This document shows, piece after piece, positions 61,833-64,000 of a DNA stretch of 64,000 nt. Source of the DNA: Cyanoderma ruficeps (taxonomy: Eukaryota > Chordata > Aves > Passeriformes > Timaliidae). How positions within the stretch are numbered: the stretch's first letter is position 1; each line of letters begins with the position of its first letter. The notes below the pieces were generated by a model. That model did not search any database. It was not told the DNA's origin and saw only the letters and a list, made by a program, of their open reading frames with translations. The DNA is taken from NCBI GenBank assembly GCA_008694505.1, contig VZDJ01000346.1:13069402-13133401 (forward strand), in the 5' to 3' direction. Made by a program: the position numbers and the translations under genes.

Positions 61833-63365
61833 ACAACTACCATCAAAAGTGGATAAAAGCCTTGCAAAAAACCTCTACCAAACCCTGCAAAACTTGTCAC
61901 GAAGCAAAACTAACACATTACCAGACTGAATCATTATAAACTTCCTCTCAACTGCTTTCTAAGGGACTGTTATGCTTCAGTATAGGCATAATCTAGGGTA
62001 GAGAGTAAGATTAAGGTACTTCCCAAACCACTATGATTATGCTTATGATTATGAGTAGTATGAAAGCTACTCCCTGCCACTGGCAGGCAGGTTTGCTACC
62101 CTCCAGCAGTAACAAAAATAAGACACATTCTGCTGCTGTGAGCACACTGTAACTCCTGCTGAATTTGGGCCAGTTCACAGAGAGGGCTCTCCAAAAATAA
62201 GGAAAGGCATCAAACCTTTCCTGCTTCAGGCTGGAAATCCTGAAATCCCAATGCACATTGGGTGTATTTTAAGAACGATCATCACTGTCTTCAGAACAGT
62301 TAATATTGCAGGACAGACATTATGATTTATTATTAGGATTTAATTTTTCAAAGCTACGAGTGTTGGCTGAACATTTCTCCTGTCAAATATGGCACCATAT
62401 TCTCCACTGATTTAAATGGGAACATAATCAAATCATGTTGAAAATGCCAAGACAGCTTTTTTCCTTGCATATAGCCAGGCAGGCACATGCCATGAAGTAG
62501 CAATAAAATCAGGGGAAATGCAAGAGGAAATTCAACACTTTCCAATCATTTCCAGCATCTTCTGATGAATTCCCACTGGAAAATGTTAACTTTTATGCCT
62601 TCCTTTCACCAGAGAGAGCGAACAAGATGCAGAAAATGCAGAAATGCATTTTGCTTTCCACCTCACCCCTGCTTGCTGTTCATTCATCTGTCAGGAGTAC
62701 CTGGACACTGAGGGCTCCACACCAATTGGTGAAGGCTGGCTGAACCTGGCACTGCTGCTCTGTGCTGCACCCAGGTCCCACTGCCTAAGCAGCCCCCGAT
62801 GGGCTCCACATACCACTGCAATACCTGTGGGTTCAGTGGGGCCAGAGCGCCCCTCAGCCCATCACCTGCAAAGGTTTCAGTTTCCTTGAAACGTTCTCCA
62901 CTGTGGTTGTTTTCAGGGTGTATGATGTGGACAAAATCACAATATAATTCTTTGCATATACTTTGAAATCAACAAAATTGCGACAGCTGTTATTAGTGGG
63001 CCTTGGATAATACAAAAAGTCTGGGCTTATGCTCTCTGCTTCTCCCCTAATAAAATCAACTCATATATATGTTTTGAAATTTATCACATTATGAATGATT
63101 GGTGGATGATTTACAGCATGCAACACTGAGGTCTATTTTGTAAATGTTCAATGCAAATGGGGCTTTATGAAGAGCTAAAATTTTTTGGAGAAGGCCCTTG
63201 TCACTCAATTATAATGTTCAAAAGTAAGATTTTCACAAGTCATTACTGCTAGCAGACTGTGTAAAAAAGGTTTGGCAAAAATGCATGTGAAATGCAGGAC
63301 TGTGCCCAGGGACAACTGTTGCAGGCAGTGCAACCGAGAATTATCACAGCCATGGCCAAATATAC
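61833..63365. other. KCNV1 intron 2, segment between the ERVL-like LTR and exon 2
   Basis: The sequence is AT-rich with a modestly GC-rich patch at about 62640-62880. No domain, tail or RNA fold is recognisable. Confidence 0.5.
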
Positions 63366-63366
63366 C
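63360..63366 (-). promoter_or_regulatory. KCNV1: Splice donor of KCNV1 exon 2
   Basis: On the minus strand CAG/GTATAT places GT at 63364-63365 directly after the first base of a Gly codon. That codon is completed by GC at the start of exon 3, so phase and protein continuity agree. Confidence 0.9.
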
Positions 63367-63892
63367 TGTTGAATGTCTTCCCAGCTTCAACATCCGCAGG
63401 GCCCTGAGAAGTCTCAGCACTTGGACAATGCGCCCCACGTTCTCCAGTTCTTGGGAGCTCTCACCCCCACAGAGGCTCTCCACCAGCAGAGTGATGTAGA
63501 AAGGCAGAATAGCAAGGAGGTCGATGATGTTTGCCACACTCCTCAGGAAGCGACACCGATCTCGTGCACACAGGAGCCTCAGAACAAACTCTGCTGTGAA
63601 CCACGCAATGCACAGGTACTCAAGGGCATCCAGCAGTGGTGGGGCCAGCCAGCTGAGCTCTACTGAAATCAAGGCCATGTTGGCAATTGACACAACAACA
63701 AAAACCATGGACAAGGTGCCAAAAGTCCTGGCTGCTGCAGAGGAGCCAGGTTTTTCCAAAACTTCCCAAAGTTTCTGTCTGACATTGGGACAGAGGCTAC
63801 CAGAAAAATCCTCTTCTTCCTCTTGGGCATCCAGTTCTTCTGCATCTTTCTTGATGTCTAAGGCTTCACTCAGCTCCTTCCTCCTGAAGTAC
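63366..63892 (-). CDS. KCNV1: KCNV1 exon 2: post-T1 linker and S1 to S4 of Kv8.1
   Basis: This internal exon encodes the linker after the T1 domain and the voltage-sensor half of Kv8.1. It opens with the last base of a split Arg codon, then YFRRKELSEALD and an acidic run (EEEED). S1 follows (MVFVVVSIANMALISVEL), then S2 (YLCIAWFTAEFVLRLLCA), S3 (NIIDLLAILPFYITLLVES) and S4 (GRIVQVLRLLRALRMLKLGRHS) with regularly spaced Arg/Lys. It ends at HST plus the first base of a Gly codon. The donor is CAG/GTATAT and the acceptor GGGCAG/G. The 527-bp exon is open throughout, and both split codons join in frame with their neighbours. The family is about 500 residues long, so the missing roughly 150 N-terminal residues (T1 tetramerisation domain) should be in exon 1 beyond base 64000; the 108 bases left in the window to the right look like intron. 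The same frame reads past the donor into intron, which is not part of the protein. Confidence 0.95.
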
Positions 63893-64000
63893 CTGCCCAG
63901 GAACACCCCCCAAGAGATTTTGAATACCAATAGGGAGATGCTTATCATTTACCATGCAAGTCGTAAGAATATATATTTAAATTTATTGTCTGTGAACTCA
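63893..64000 (-). other. KCNV1: KCNV1 intron 1, 3' end (partial)
   Basis: The last 108 bases of the window are intronic. Reading on the minus strand, a moderately pyrimidine-rich stretch leads to the acceptor GGGCAG at 63893-63898. The frame upstream stays open by chance for about 18 codons but does not match the Kv8.1 T1 domain, so exon 1 is outside the window. Confidence 0.75.

Larger units (their letters stand above)
54582..63365 (-). other. KCNV1: KCNV1 intron 2
   Basis: This intron of about 8.8 kb is bounded by GT (63364-63365) and AG (54582-54583), reading on the minus strand. It is split within a Gly codon. Most of its left part is transposon-derived: a CR1 at 54712-56965 and a solo LTR at 57212-57481. 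The right part has an ERVL-like solo LTR at 61083-61827. The parts between (57490-61075 and 61833-63365) are AT-rich, with no coding segment that I recognise. Confidence 0.9.

Noticed and set aside
63205..63365. Continuation of the exon 2 reading frame beyond HSTG
   Set aside because: The frame passes a good GT donor, and the joined exon 3 restores the conserved Kv sequence. The extra residues are intronic.
1..64000. CRISPR arrays, operons, phage or plasmid systems, rRNA or tRNA genes
   Set aside because: No regularly spaced repeats, no dense coding and no tRNA or rRNA signatures were seen. The DNA is vertebrate.

Overview
The window looks like AT-rich vertebrate nuclear DNA, almost certainly from a bird. 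The main evidence is a set of CR1 LINE copies ending in short (TTCTGTGAT)-type or TATGATTTT-type tails, solo LTRs that resemble avian ERVL/ERVK elements, and a spliced gene with a bird-like KCNV1 protein. There are no operons, ribosome binding sites, CRISPR arrays or prokaryotic genes. The species cannot be fixed from the sequence; a neoavian, perhaps a passerine, is a guess. Family assignments of repeats rest on recognition from memory, not on a database search.

The only protein-coding gene I can support is KCNV1 (Kv8.1, an electrically silent voltage-gated potassium channel subunit) on the minus strand. Exon 3 (S5, pore, S6, C-terminus, stop) lies at 54070-54581. Exon 2 (linker, S1 to S4) lies at 63366-63892. 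Exon 1 (T1 domain and start codon) must lie beyond base 64000. Intron 2 is about 8.8 kb and holds a long degraded CR1 (54712-56965), a 270-bp solo LTR (57212-57481) and a 745-bp solo LTR with a perfect 5-bp target duplication (61083-61827). The 3' UTR runs leftward from 54069 to an undetermined poly(A) site.

Positions 1 to about 53600 are intergenic DNA downstream of KCNV1. Apart from repeats I see no exon there. The repeats include an old CR1 at 6130-9070 that carries two independent LTR insertions, two young and closely similar CR1 3' ends in opposite orientation (17761-18278 and 38457-39382, the second split by an LTR), another CR1 split by a small LTR (50780-51345), and several short CR1 tails. 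There is also a frameshifted relic of a hAT transposase C-terminus near 29545-29850, and a candidate ERVK-like LTR with a primer-binding-site-like sequence at about 30480-30931. Two assembly gaps (18279-18308, 56402-56443) sit next to low-complexity sequence.

I did not find a previously undescribed biological system. The most worthwhile leads are the hAT relic, the duplicated KCNV1 stop-codon segment (54037-54087), the layered CR1/LTR insertions, which give a relative chronology, and a CpG-containing ETS-type palindrome at 44278-44294.
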